64,000 nucleotides of DNA from contig JACKBU010000005.1 in the NCBI GenBank assembly GCA_020634395.1, forward strand, positions 124,001 to 188,000. Reading direction: 5' to 3'. The notes under the pieces are model-generated. The model saw only the letters and a list, made by a program, of their open reading frames with translations. It searched no databases and was not told where the DNA came from. Origin of the DNA: Ardenticatenaceae bacterium (lineage in GTDB: Bacteria; Chloroflexota; Anaerolineae; Promineifilales; Promineifilaceae). Of the stretch, positions 26,196 through 34,850 are shown piece by piece. A program made the position numbers and the translations under genes. Position 1 is the stretch's first letter. The number at the start of each line of letters is the position of its first letter.

Positions 26196-26408
26196 CACAG
26201 GCTGAGAAGCGGGCGGCAGCCAGTCAGTAAGACACTTCCTTTACCCGGTTCCCCTCATTTATAGACAGCCATCGACGGAAATTTATAGACCACGCGCCGG
26301 GCCGGCCGGCCGCACGGCCGTTTCTGCCAAACCGGCCCTTTACGGTTGACGCCCACTGCCTGTCGGTTTACACTCCGCCGCTTAATCCTGATCAATTGGA
26401 GTCTTGGC

Positions 26409-27317
26409 ATGGTTGATTCTGCCAGCAGCACCACCCGCGCGCAGCGTTTGCTGCACAACAGCATGGCCGTTATGGTCACGCTGCTCCTGACGGATAGTTT
26501 GCACTACGTGTTTGCCCGCCTGTTAATTCCTTATCTGCCGGCGACGGTGTCTTCCTTCTTTTATATGAGCATTGCTACATTGCAGATCGCCTTGTTTGCG
26601 GCGGTGCGCCGCCAGATTGAATGGCGCATCTTCCGCGACAACGCCCGCTTTTTTCTGATCATTGGCTTTCTGATTGCCTACGCCACTTCGTCCAGCTTTG
26701 CCGCTGTGACCTATATTGATCCCGGCACAGCGTCCATGATTGCCCGTGTCAATACCCTTTTTGCCCTCGGCTTTGGCCTGTGGTGGCTTAAAGAGAAGCT
26801 GGTGGGCGGGGAGAAGATTGGGGCAGTGATCGCCATTATCGGCGTGTTTGTGATCAGTTTTCAGCCGGGGGAGGCTGGCGAGCAGTTGTGGTTGGGGGCG
26901 CTGCTGGTCTTAAGCTCCAGCTTTACCTACGCGCTGCATTCGGCGCTGGTTAAGCGGCAGGGCAGTGATCTGGATTTTACCAACTTCTTTTTGTTTCGGA
27001 TGATGGCTTCTATCTTCTTTTTGCTGCTGTTTGCCGTGGGACGGCAGGAACTGGTCTGGCCGGCCGGCTGGCAGGTGTGGGTGATTTTGTTTATCACGGC
27101 GACTCTGAACGTCACCATCAGCCGCGGCCTGTATTACGTGGCGCTGCGCCGCCTGAATTTGAGTGTGCTGACTATTTTGCTGACGCTCAGCCCGGTCCTG
27201 ACGATTTTTTGGTCGCTGTTGTTGTTTGGCCAACGGCCGTCCTGGCAGGGTCTGGCGGGGGGAACGGCCGTGATCCTGGGCGTGCTCCTGGTGACGGTCA
27301 GCCGGCAGAAGAAGTAA
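26409..27317 (+). CDS. DMT/EamA-family transporter
   Basis: 302 residues from ATG 26409 (TTGGAG upstream; an upstream in-frame extension to 26346 lacks a ribosome site). Ten membrane helices in two EamA halves: the first ends with PGTASMIARVNTLFALGFGLWWLKEKLVGGEKIGAVIAIIGV, the second with LSVLTILLTLSPVLTIFWSLLLFGQRPSWQGLAGGTAVILGV, the paired signature of drug/metabolite exporters. Substrate unknown. It stands alone, with hairpin-forming sequence on both sides. Confidence 0.88.
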   Translation: MVDSASSTTRAQRLLHNSMAVMVTLLLTDSLHYVFARLLIPYLPATVSSFFYMSIATLQIALFAAVRRQIEWRIFRDNARFFLIIGFLIAYATSSSFAAVTYIDPGTASMIARVNTLFALGFGLWWLKEKLVGGEKIGAVIAIIGVFVISFQPGEAGEQLWLGALLVLSSSFTYALHSALVKRQGSDLDFTNFFLFRMMASIFFLLLFAVGRQELVWPAGWQVWVILFITATLNVTISRGLYYVALRRLNLSVLTILLTLSPVLTIFWSLLLFGQRPSWQGLAGGTAVILGVLLVTVSRQKK

Positions 27318-27360
27318 GTGGGCCAAGGCGCCTGGGCGGCAGGCGGGCTGGTGGGGGGAG

Positions 27361-27426
27361 TGCGGCGTAAGGCGTGCTGCGTGAGAAGAGAGACCTCCCG
27401 TAGCACGCATCACGCCCCACGCCGCA
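27361..27426. repeat. Imperfect intergenic inverted repeat
   Basis: TGCGGCGTAAGGCGTG (27361-27376) and CACGCCCCACGCCGCA (27411-27426) pair at 14 of 16 positions. It lies between convergent genes and may act as a bidirectional terminator. Similar GCGTGA-rich palindromes appear near 51383-51407. Confidence 0.6.
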
Positions 27427-27464
27427 GAAAAACTCACCCCCGCCCACTCCTTAAAACACTCTCA

Positions 27465-28226
27465 TCAGGAAATCATCTCTTCCGGCGTCGGGGTTTCCAC
27501 AGGTTCGGTGACGGCCCGCTCCTGGTAAGGATTGCGGGCTACCACGCGGAAGCCCCAGGCCTCCAATTCCCGGTCCGGCTCGCCATTGCCGTAGCTGGTA
27601 ATCAGATAAACCAGGGCACGCCGCAGTTCACTCGCCAGTTTGAGGCACAGGTCATTCCCCTGTTGGTTGTAGAGAATCCGCCGCCGCCGGCTTTCATTGG
27701 CGGCCCGATGCTGCATCTCCAGGTCATCACGCAGTTGGATCATGTCGCTTAGCGCCGGGTCCTGGATGCGTTCGGCGGCCGGCCGGGCTTCCTCGCAGCG
27801 AATGTAATCATCCAGGAAGGTCGTCACTTCCTTGGTGCTTTGCGGCATCAGTACCAGTCCGGCGCTGCGCCCGGTTTGCCGCACCGTCAGGCCCCAGTTC
27901 TGGGCCAGCTCTGGCGTGCTGTGATAGCGGGAGGCCAGCAAGTCACGGATACGCCGGGTTACCTCATAGGCTGACCGGGTCAGGCGCTTATAGGCCTCCG
28001 AAGCCAGTCGCCGCTGATTTTCCATTTCTTTGGCCTGCAAAAACAGGGCATTGGCTTCGTCCAACAGCTGGCCGATGGCCAGGGTGAAGGGTGTTTGCTC
28101 TTCGGCCGGCCGGCCGGCTTCACAGCGCATGAAGTCCTCGGCTAACTGCAATATCTCCCGCCTGCTTGAAGAGCCAGGAAATACCACGCGCATCGTCGGG
28201 CTGATTGTAATACGTAAACTGCTCAT
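27465..28226 (-). CDS. Unknown protein with two internal repeats
   Basis: 253 residues from ATG 28226 (GGAGAG upstream); a longer frame to 28364 lacks a ribosome site. No family recognised. The protein is a tandem of two related units: AEDFMRCEAGRPAEEQ...QRRLASEAYKRL...ELAQNWGLTV in the first half and LDDYIRCEEARPAAER...QHRAANESRRRR...ELEAWGFRVV in the second, each about 100 residues. It is mostly charged helices with no signal peptide or membrane segment, so likely a cytoplasmic helical repeat protein. The adjacent repeat-rich intergenic region lies upstream. Confidence 0.75.
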   Translation of the reverse strand: MSSLRITISPTMRVVFPGSSSRREILQLAEDFMRCEAGRPAEEQTPFTLAIGQLLDEANALFLQAKEMENQRRLASEAYKRLTRSAYEVTRRIRDLLASRYHSTPELAQNWGLTVRQTGRSAGLVLMPQSTKEVTTFLDDYIRCEEARPAAERIQDPALSDMIQLRDDLEMQHRAANESRRRRILYNQQGNDLCLKLASELRRALVYLITSYGNGEPDRELEAWGFRVVARNPYQERAVTEPVETPTPEEMIS

Positions 28227-28504
28227 ATTTTTTAACTCTCTCCATTGATTATTTTGCGGATCAACTTTGCAGATGGATCGCATTTGAAATAAGGGGCTGC
28301 AGCATCGTTCCTGGGCACTGGGTTGGGGAGAGGGCGGCTGTCGCCGGACAGGATCAGCCGACACGTCACGGACAGCGCTGCCGCTGACACCTTCCTCCCC
28401 GAACCTGGCTTGCGAGACTGGATTTGCAACCGGTTCTTCACGTTATGTTTCAGTTCCACCGCTAGTGTAATGGATAAAAGGCTGCCAATCGATGTGACTT
28501 TGGT

Positions 28505-28830
28505 CCGGCAAGGTCTTATGTTGCTAGCAAAGTGAAGCAAAATACCGTATTTTCGACTATGTTGCTAGCAAAAGTCGTCTTTCGAACGTTCCCAAGCAAA
28601 GGTTTGCTAACAAAAGTCGTCTTGGGAACGCGGCGAGGGAGTATCTGGCTAAGCAGAAAGAGCCAATGAACGTTTCCAAGCGCCTGTTTGCTGCCGTAAA
28701 GCGCATCAGGCGCGCGGCCGACGACCTATTTCGCCGGCCAACCAGACGCGGCGAACGCCAAATTGGACTATGTTGCTAGCAAAGTAGTCGTGCCGAACGT
28801 TCCGAAGGGTACTATTGGCTAGCAATATAG
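28505..28830. repeat. Cluster of degenerate repeats with TTGCTAGCAA core
   Basis: The 580-base gap 28365-28944 has no supported gene but holds a family of related copies. The 10-bp palindrome TTGCTAGCAA occurs at 28521-28530, 28562-28571 and 28773-28782. Variants are TTGCTAACAA at 28604-28613 and TTGGCTAGCAA at about 28815. Flanks are also shared: CTATG before, AAAGTCGTC and CGAACGTTCC after. CGTTCCCAAG (28587-28596) and CTTGGGAACG (28621-28630) form an exact inverted pair. Spacing is irregular and copies differ, so it is not a CRISPR array. Confidence 0.8.
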
Positions 28831-28944
28831 AGCGATTGGAAGTTCGTCACGCCTGGTTGGCCAACGGAGAAGAAGAGCCGGGCGTCCCAAAAGCGCCTGG
28901 CACTTGTCATCTATTGTTAGAAAAGGGGCGGGGGGAAACGGCCG

Positions 28945-31005
28945 TTATGGCACAACCTCAATCGGCTGCAAAATCACGGCCTGATCGGCACGCTCGTGGT
29001 CCGTGGCCACGATGTTTAACTGGGTTAAATCCGGCCAGAGATAAAACCCCGACGTCAGGGTATAGCTGCCGGGCGGCAAATCAGGTGGCAGCGTCAGTTG
29101 AAACGTATCCTGAATGATTTCACCCTCACGCCACCAGGTTGTGGGATAGGATTGGAAGCAGGGTTCTCTATCCACCTGCGCCCAAAGTGGGCTGCCTGTG
29201 GCCGAATTCTCTGCCCCCAGCAGGTGCAGATAGGTTGTATATTTGGCCGACATGCTGGTTAATGGCTGGAAATAGAGGGTTAAGGTCAGGGTATCGCCAG
29301 GTTGAAATGTATCGCCGGAAAGGTCATAGCCCAACAGGGACAGCTCATCGTTCCAATTGGCATAGACGGCATGCTGCGGCTGGAACGCCGACGCCACACC
29401 CGCCGGAACCTGGTAGTTAACAAACTTCAAGCCATCCGGTCCCAGCTGGGCATCGTGGACCATACGCCCTTGCGGGAAATAACGTTGCAGGAACGGCAGA
29501 CTGTGGTCCTCATTGCTCGTTATCACGAGGAAGCTGGTCTGCGAAGTGGTCTGCTGCGGATAAACGATACAGTAGTTGCCATCGTAGGTACGAATGCCGC
29601 TGCGGTCGTTGGCGTGCAGCCGCAGCGATGCATGGTCTCCCCAGGAGGGCGAGAGGTAGATGGTCTCCGAGGCCGGCAGGGTACTGATGTAGGCGCCAAT
29701 CTCCATAATGCCAACATCGTAAGCAGTGTACAAACCAGGGTCGGAAGCCCAGGTAACAAAATAATCCCTAAAGGTATTAAGTCCGGTAAACAGCAGCACA
29801 GCGGCCAGCAGCAGAGCGTACGCCTTTGCCGGCCACGTTGCAGGGGATGCGGACCGGGCCTGACGGCGCTGCAGCCAATCCAGGGGCCACAGCAGGGCCA
29901 GGGTGATGAGGATAATGGCGGCGGGCAGCGCGCCCAGGGCGCGTTTGCTTAGGGCAGCGTCATCGGCCAAAAAGGCGGGGGCCGACATCAACGCCAGCCA
30001 GGTCAGCAGAAAGAGGTATTGGGGGCGGCGCCAGCGGTAAAGGGCCAGACCCACGCCGCCCATGAGGAAGAGCGCGAGCAATGGGTTCAGCGACGGCCGT
30101 TGCGGAATGTTAATCTGCAGGTTCGTGTCGCCTTCCACCGTATACATCTTTACCACCCGCCAGGCATTCTGACCCAAGGTGGCCAGCTGCTCAGAAATAG
30201 AAGAAGGATCGCGCAGCACAAACACGTCACCCACGCGCTGATTGAACACCCCCGGATGGGAAGCCGCATAAAAAACCAGGGGCAGGGCAATGACGAGAGC
30301 CGTCCCATAAACCAGCAGGATGTGCAGGCCATCCTTTTTAGACAGCGAGCGCCGGGCAGCCAGTTCATAGAGCAGTCCCAAACCCACCAGCACCGGGAAC
30401 AGCTGCGCCAGTTGATAGGTGTAGAAACTAACCCCCATAACGAGGCCGGTTAAAAGAAAATAGCGGCTCCGCTGGGTGCGCAGCGCCCTCAACAAGAAGA
30501 AACAAAGCAGAGAGATAAACAGCGGAATGAGAATAGCCCGCACACTGTAACGGCTCCAGGCCAGATGCCAGAAAGAAAGAGCCAGTATCAGCGCCGCCAC
30601 AAGCCCGCCAAACGCCGCCAAAAGCGTTTGTCTATCCCGCCGGAACAGTTCGTCCGCCGCCAGATACACAGCCGGCAGTGTCAACAGGGAGATAAACGCC
30701 GCAGCCAGATGGATGCCAAATGTACTCACGCCCAGTAGGGCAAAAGTTCCGGCCACGATATAGCTAAACATCGCCTCGCGGCCAAAGTTATTCCCCAGAT
30801 ATACCGGCAGTTCCCCGCTGCGCATCCGTAAGGCGTCCAGGCCATAATAAGCAGGGTCATAGCTGTCGCCCGGCGGCAGGCTGCTTAGCCGGTAGAAACG
30901 AAAAAATGCGCCTATCAAGATGATAAGCGCCAGAAGAATCAGTTTCGTCGTTGGCGAAATTCTTAAACTCATGTTGCTTGTGTGCAGCTCTGTTTTGCTA
31001 ACCAT
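28945..31005 (-). CDS. GT39/PMT-like membrane glycosyltransferase or related protein
   Basis: 686 residues. About 11-12 membrane helices in the first 420 residues, with the acidic loop after helix 1 typical of lipid-phosphate-sugar transferases (FRFYRLSSLPPGDSYDPAYYGLDALRM, about 36-62), followed by a periplasmic C-terminal domain rich in beta structure. Probably attaches sugars to exported proteins or glycolipids using a polyprenyl-linked donor. A promoter TCGCCA-17-TATAAT ends 16 bases before the ATG at 31005; another in-frame ATG is at 30972. Similar in plan to the protein at 39574. Confidence 0.8.
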   Translation of the reverse strand: MVSKTELHTSNMSLRISPTTKLILLALIILIGAFFRFYRLSSLPPGDSYDPAYYGLDALRMRSGELPVYLGNNFGREAMFSYIVAGTFALLGVSTFGIHLAAAFISLLTLPAVYLAADELFRRDRQTLLAAFGGLVAALILALSFWHLAWSRYSVRAILIPLFISLLCFFLLRALRTQRSRYFLLTGLVMGVSFYTYQLAQLFPVLVGLGLLYELAARRSLSKKDGLHILLVYGTALVIALPLVFYAASHPGVFNQRVGDVFVLRDPSSISEQLATLGQNAWRVVKMYTVEGDTNLQINIPQRPSLNPLLALFLMGGVGLALYRWRRPQYLFLLTWLALMSAPAFLADDAALSKRALGALPAAIILITLALLWPLDWLQRRQARSASPATWPAKAYALLLAAVLLFTGLNTFRDYFVTWASDPGLYTAYDVGIMEIGAYISTLPASETIYLSPSWGDHASLRLHANDRSGIRTYDGNYCIVYPQQTTSQTSFLVITSNEDHSLPFLQRYFPQGRMVHDAQLGPDGLKFVNYQVPAGVASAFQPQHAVYANWNDELSLLGYDLSGDTFQPGDTLTLTLYFQPLTSMSAKYTTYLHLLGAENSATGSPLWAQVDREPCFQSYPTTWWREGEIIQDTFQLTLPPDLPPGSYTLTSGFYLWPDLTQLNIVATDHERADQAVILQPIEVVP

Positions 31006-31021
31006 GTTCGTCAGGCGGGTT

Positions 31022-31050
31022 ATTATAGTGGACTATCGTGGGAATGGCGA
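31022..31050 (-). promoter_or_regulatory. Promoter of the GT39-like gene
   Basis: On the minus strand: TCGCCA (4 of 6 matches to -35), 17-base spacer, TATAAT (31022-31027). Confidence 0.6.
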
Positions 31051-31159
31051 TTGTGCGCCAGGCAGGAGGGGAAGGGGGAAACGGCCGTGGTGGGTCGGGA
31101 AACGGCCGTTCTGGCCATGCCGCCTGACGTTGCGCCTCTGGCTGGCGACAGTATCAGGC

Positions 31160-31197
31160 CAAAGAAAAAGCCTGAGGCCAGACAGCCCCAGGCTTTT
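31160..31197 (-). terminator. Intrinsic terminator of the pyrC-pyrB operon
   Basis: On the minus strand AAGCCTGGGGC pairs with the GGCCTCAGGCTT side across a short loop, followed by TTTTTCTTT. Confidence 0.85.
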
Positions 31198-31223
31198 CTC
31201 TGCACGGGCCGCCTGCTTTGTAA

Positions 31224-32219
31224 CTAGGCGCGCCCCATCACGGCCGCCAGCAAGGCCATGCGAATGTACATACCGTTTTTAACCTGCCGGAAATAGGCAG
31301 CGCGTGCGTCTTTATCCACGTTGTAGTGAATTTCCCCTACACGCGGCAGCGGATGCATGACGATCATCTTGTCTTTGGCTTTCTCCATCAGCTCCGTGGT
31401 GATTTCGTAGTAATCCTTCACCTCTTCATATTGGGCCAGGTCGGAGAAGCGCTCTTTTTGCACGCGTGTCACGTACAGAACGTCGGCATTTTCGATCACG
31501 TCGGCCACGTCGTGGGTTTCGCGTACGTCTACACCGGCATCGATCACCTGGTTCATGGTATTCAGCGGCAGGCGCAAGATTTCCGGCGAGACAAAGCGCA
31601 GACTGACATCGAAGTGCAGCAGCAGCTTGGTGAGGGATTGCACGGTACGGCCGTAGCGCAAATCCCCGACCATCGCCACCTTCAACCCATCTACGCGTCC
31701 CAGCTCCTCGCGGATGGTAAACAGATCCAGGAGCGCCTGTGTGGGATGCTCGCCTGGGCCATCACCGGCGTTCAATACAGGCACGCTGGCGTAATCGGCC
31801 GCCAGTTTGGCCGACCCAATTTCCGGGTGACGCAAGACGATGGCGTCGGCGTATTGTTCCAGCGTGCGCACGGTGTCGGCCAGGGTCTCTCCCTTGCTTA
31901 CGGAGCTAAACTGGACGCCCTGAGTAATCGGGATGACACTGCCCCCCAGTCTTTCCATGGCGGCAATAAAGGAGGAGCTGGTGCGGGTAGAGGGTTCATA
32001 GAACAGGCAGGCCAGCACGTAACCTTTTAACAAATCGGCGCCGCCCACGTGCTGCACCATTTCACGCATTTCCCGCGCGCGGCTAAAAATAAACGACAGC
32101 TTGTCACGGTCAAACTGATCGACGGACAAAATATCCTGCCCTGTCAGGCCGTTGCTGCTGATAACTTTTCGGGTCATTTCATCCAGATTGAACAAAGGGG
32201 CTAATTCTTTAACTGTCAT
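31224..32219 (-). CDS. pyrB: Aspartate carbamoyltransferase catalytic subunit
   Basis: 331 residues. The carbamoyl-phosphate motif FYEPSTRTSSSF (about 74-85) and the aspartate-site motif GPGEHPTQALLDLFTI are intact, as are the C-terminal HPLPRVGEI and the ARAAYFRQ segment. Catalyses carbamoyl phosphate plus aspartate to carbamoyl-aspartate in pyrimidine synthesis. No regulatory pyrI gene lies nearby, so it may be the unregulated trimer form. It follows pyrC by 33 bases in a two-gene operon with an upstream leader-peptide/terminator arrangement. Confidence 0.96.
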   Translation of the reverse strand: MTVKELAPLFNLDEMTRKVISSNGLTGQDILSVDQFDRDKLSFIFSRAREMREMVQHVGGADLLKGYVLACLFYEPSTRTSSSFIAAMERLGGSVIPITQGVQFSSVSKGETLADTVRTLEQYADAIVLRHPEIGSAKLAADYASVPVLNAGDGPGEHPTQALLDLFTIREELGRVDGLKVAMVGDLRYGRTVQSLTKLLLHFDVSLRFVSPEILRLPLNTMNQVIDAGVDVRETHDVADVIENADVLYVTRVQKERFSDLAQYEEVKDYYEITTELMEKAKDKMIVMHPLPRVGEIHYNVDKDARAAYFRQVKNGMYIRMALLAAVMGRA

Positions 32220-32252
32220 TGCATCTCTCCTATAGATATGATTGTGGACCGA

Positions 32253-33305
32253 TCAAATAAGACGGCCGTCGCCTGGTTGAGCCAGGACACGGCCGTTTTC
32301 ATACACGACCTGGCCGCGCAGCACCACACGCGCCACACGCCCGGCGACCTCACGGCCGTCGAATGGCGTCCAGCCGCACTTGGTATACAAGCTTTCATTG
32401 CGAATCACCGTGGGCGTCATCTCCACCTCCACCTGGGTTTCTGGCTGCTCCGGCAGGCCAAAGATGCGGCGCGGATTGGTGTGCATCAACTCAATGAGGC
32501 GCGGCAGGGTAAGGCGCTGGTCGGCAACGGCTGTTAGCATCAGCGGCAGCGAGGTTTCCAGGCCCGCTACCCCCGGCGGCGGCGTCGCCGACCGCTTTTC
32601 TGCCAGCGTATGCGGCGCATGGTCTGTGGCAATACAATCGACGGTGCTGTTTATGTGTTCCCACAAGGCCGCCACGTCATCGGGCGTACCCAGTACCGGC
32701 CGCATGTCGCCCAGCGCGCCCAATCGCGCTGCATCTGCCTGATCCATGAACAGGTGATGGGGCGTTACCTCGCACGTCACTGGCAGCCCTTGCGTTTTAG
32801 CCGCTGCAATGAGTTCAATTTCTTCGCGGCGGCTCACATGAACAATGTGAATGGGGCGATTGTAAACGGCCGCCAGCCCAATGCTCACCGCGACGCTTTG
32901 TTTTTCAGCGTGCAGGGCGATGGGTTTCTGGCGCGGCCACTCCCTGAAACACGCCATCAGCGTCGGCAGGTCATCCACGCGCAGTTTGCCAAACGTATCG
33001 TTGAGATAAATCTTCAGGGCCACAGCCTGTTCAGCCAGAGCCGGCAGCTGGGCGACGTCTTCAGAACTGGCGCCTGCATACAATCCCACGTCACAGCGAA
33101 TATCAGCCTGTGCCTGGGCGCAGGCCGCCTGCAGCACGGCCGGAGTCGTTAGCGGCGGATTGGTATTGGGCATAGCCAGGATCATCGTGATCCCTCCGGC
33201 CAGCGCTGCGGCCGTGCCGCTGGCAAAATCTTCCTTGTGTTCGCCGCCAGGCACGCGCAAATGGGTATGCACATCAATTAAACCGGGTAAAGTAATCGTT
33301 GTCAT
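32253..33305 (-). CDS. pyrC: Dihydroorotase
   Basis: 350 residues from the ATG at 33305 (AGGA 5-6 bases upstream; the ATG two codons earlier overlaps that site). The metal-binding motif IDVHTHLRVPGGEHKEDF is at residues 10-27; later HAEK, the IHIVHVSRREE His, and CIATDHAPHT with the metal Asp are intact. It resembles the CAD-type dihydroorotase. Cyclises carbamoyl-aspartate to dihydroorotate. First structural gene of the pyrCB pair, 114 bases beyond an intrinsic terminator that a leader ORF runs into. Confidence 0.95.
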   Translation of the reverse strand: MTTITLPGLIDVHTHLRVPGGEHKEDFASGTAAALAGGITMILAMPNTNPPLTTPAVLQAACAQAQADIRCDVGLYAGASSEDVAQLPALAEQAVALKIYLNDTFGKLRVDDLPTLMACFREWPRQKPIALHAEKQSVAVSIGLAAVYNRPIHIVHVSRREEIELIAAAKTQGLPVTCEVTPHHLFMDQADAARLGALGDMRPVLGTPDDVAALWEHINSTVDCIATDHAPHTLAEKRSATPPPGVAGLETSLPLMLTAVADQRLTLPRLIELMHTNPRRIFGLPEQPETQVEVEMTPTVIRNESLYTKCGWTPFDGREVAGRVARVVLRGQVVYENGRVLAQPGDGRLI

Positions 33306-33418
33306 AGGCATCCTGTTTTAGTTGGCCGGGCCGCTGCCGTGTCTCATCGCTTCGTCATCGCTGATTCTTTCACTGCCGCGCTTCTTGACACCAAGACCAC
33401 ACGACCCGGCTGGCAGGC

Positions 33419-33452
33419 AAAAAAAAAGCCCGATCCCCAAAAGGATCAGGCT
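33419..33452 (-). terminator. Intrinsic terminator in the pyrC leader (candidate attenuator)
   Basis: Minus strand: AGCCTGATCC (33443-33452) pairs with GGATCGGGCT (33427-33436), 10 bp with one wobble, loop TTTTGG, followed by eight or nine T. Confidence 0.88.
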
Positions 33453-33522
33453 ATTGATTGCACTGGTTTAGCATCTCCAGAATTATTATCTTGTCCTGAG
33501 TATCCCAGGTGAACTTGGGCAT
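33451..33522 (-). CDS. 23-residue leader peptide ORF upstream of pyrC
   Basis: ATG at 33522 preceded by AGAAGGAGA; codons give MPKFTWDTQDKIIILEML then NQCNQ and stop TAG at 33451-33453. The stop codon overlaps the first bases of the terminator stem, so a ribosome that reaches the end would cover the 5' arm. This is the layout of translation-coupled attenuation as in enterobacterial pyrBI, although there the leader ORF runs through the terminator. It could alternatively be a small functional protein with its own terminator. No conservation test is possible here. Confidence 0.6.
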   Translation of the reverse strand: MPKFTWDTQDKIIILEMLNQCNQ

Positions 33523-33563
33523 TAATCAACTCTCCTTCTGCCGTCATTACACGCCGGGATGCT

Positions 33564-33592
33564 ATGCTAACATAGTTAACGGAAAATGCCAA
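33564..33592 (-). promoter_or_regulatory. Candidate promoter of the pyr leader
   Basis: Minus strand: TTGGCA (33587-33592), 17-base spacer, TAGCAT (33564-33569); the leader ORF ribosome site follows about 25 bases downstream. Confidence 0.5.
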
Positions 33593-33610
33593 AACCTTTT
33601 TTGGACCGCA

Positions 33611-34846
33611 TTACGCCGGGCGTCGCAGTTCAGTCAGAAAACGCCGTGCCTTCAAAGAAGAGCCAGACAGGAGGGTGTCGGCGCGGAAGAAGCGGGCGGC
33701 CACCACGACAAAGATATACGTGGTAATGGCTAACCCGCCCAGGCTGACTAAAATTTGCCAGGTGGGAACCCCGCCCGTCGCCAGGCGGGTCATCATCGCT
33801 GTCGGCGCGGTAAGCGGGAAAAGGCTGAGCGCTGTGGCCAGCGTTCCGTGCGGCGCCTCCACAAAGGTAATGTTAAGCCACAGGGGAATGAGCAGGGGCA
33901 GCAGCACAAAGAAGGTAAACTGGCCCCCTTCGCGCGCATTCGGCGCCAAAGCCCCAATAGCCCCCATCAGTGAGGCATACAGCAGATAACCAAGCGCAAA
34001 AAACAGGAATGCCCAGATGACAAATCCCGGCGGCAGGGTGTAACTGCTGACAGATGAAAACGCGGCCTGGCTGCGGTTGAGAGCCAGCAAACTGCCGCCC
34101 ATCCACACCACCATTTGCAGGAGGGCAACCACGCTCAGGCCCAGCACTTTCCCCAACATCAGTTCACGCGGCCGCAGGCTGAGCAGCAGAATTTCGACCG
34201 TCCGGTTTTCTTTCTCGCGTGTCACGCTTTGCAGCATAAACCCGCTGCTCATGCTGATGAGGAAAAAGAAGATGAACATCGTGGCGAAGGGCACGAAGAA
34301 AGTTAAAGAATTGTTCTGGTCGTTGCCGGTTTGTGGAGCCAGCGCCTGCTGCTGGATGTTGGGCGTAGGGTCGAGCAGGGCAACGGCCGTTTGCTCATCA
34401 TCCGTCAAATTGTAAGCCAGCACAAAACTCAGCAGGTTTTCGTTGGGCGTGTTCAACGGTCTGAAATCTTTCGTAATGACAATCAGGTTGCCGCTCGCCA
34501 CATAATCGGCCGGTATGAGAAAGAAGTATTCGTAATCGCCGGCCTCGAGTGCGGCACGGGCTTTGTCTTCGCTGGCAAAACGCTGCAGCGTAGTGGCGGA
34601 CATAGAAGGCGGCAGGTGATTGATGATGCCGGCTTCGTCCACGTAGGCAATCGTTTCCGGTGTGGCGCTGGTGCCAGCCAGAATGCCCTGCACGTCCTCC
34701 TGGTTAAAACTGCTGTTGGCGATGACCTGTGTGCCCAGGTTAAAGAAGATGATAATCGCCGGAAACAGGAACGTCATAATCCAGAAAGAACGTCTTTGTA
34801 AGGTGGTGATAATCTCGTGCTTGATAACGAGGAATATTTTGTGCAT
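33611..34846 (-). CDS. ABC-2 type exporter permease (NatB-like)
   Basis: 411 residues. One N-terminal helix after the cytoplasmic start MHKIFLVIKHEIITTLQRRSFWI, a large extracytoplasmic domain (about 40-190), then five or six C-terminal helices with the MLQSVTREKENRTVEILLLSLRPRELMLGKVLG motif characteristic of the ABC-2/NatB group. Works with the paralogous permease 4 bases upstream and the ATPase before it, making an exporter of unknown substrate (family members move Na+, antibiotics or lipids). Last gene of a three-gene operon. Confidence 0.9.
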   Translation of the reverse strand: MHKIFLVIKHEIITTLQRRSFWIMTFLFPAIIIFFNLGTQVIANSSFNQEDVQGILAGTSATPETIAYVDEAGIINHLPPSMSATTLQRFASEDKARAALEAGDYEYFFLIPADYVASGNLIVITKDFRPLNTPNENLLSFVLAYNLTDDEQTAVALLDPTPNIQQQALAPQTGNDQNNSLTFFVPFATMFIFFFLISMSSGFMLQSVTREKENRTVEILLLSLRPRELMLGKVLGLSVVALLQMVVWMGGSLLALNRSQAAFSSVSSYTLPPGFVIWAFLFFALGYLLYASLMGAIGALAPNAREGGQFTFFVLLPLLIPLWLNITFVEAPHGTLATALSLFPLTAPTAMMTRLATGGVPTWQILVSLGGLAITTYIFVVVAARFFRADTLLSGSSLKARRFLTELRRPA

Positions 34847-34850
34847 GGGT

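Noticed and set aside
27361..27426. Mobile element terminal repeats
   Set aside because: No transposase or target duplication. The inverted repeat is short and lies between convergent genes, which fits a bidirectional terminator.
28505..28830. CRISPR array
   Set aside because: Repeat units are degenerate, spacing is irregular, there are no uniform spacers and no cas genes nearby.
31077..31110. Paired ACGGCCGT copies as a terminator or operator
   Set aside because: The same octamer is spread through coding and non-coding DNA, so the local pair is better seen as part of the general excess. The true terminator lies at 31160-31197.
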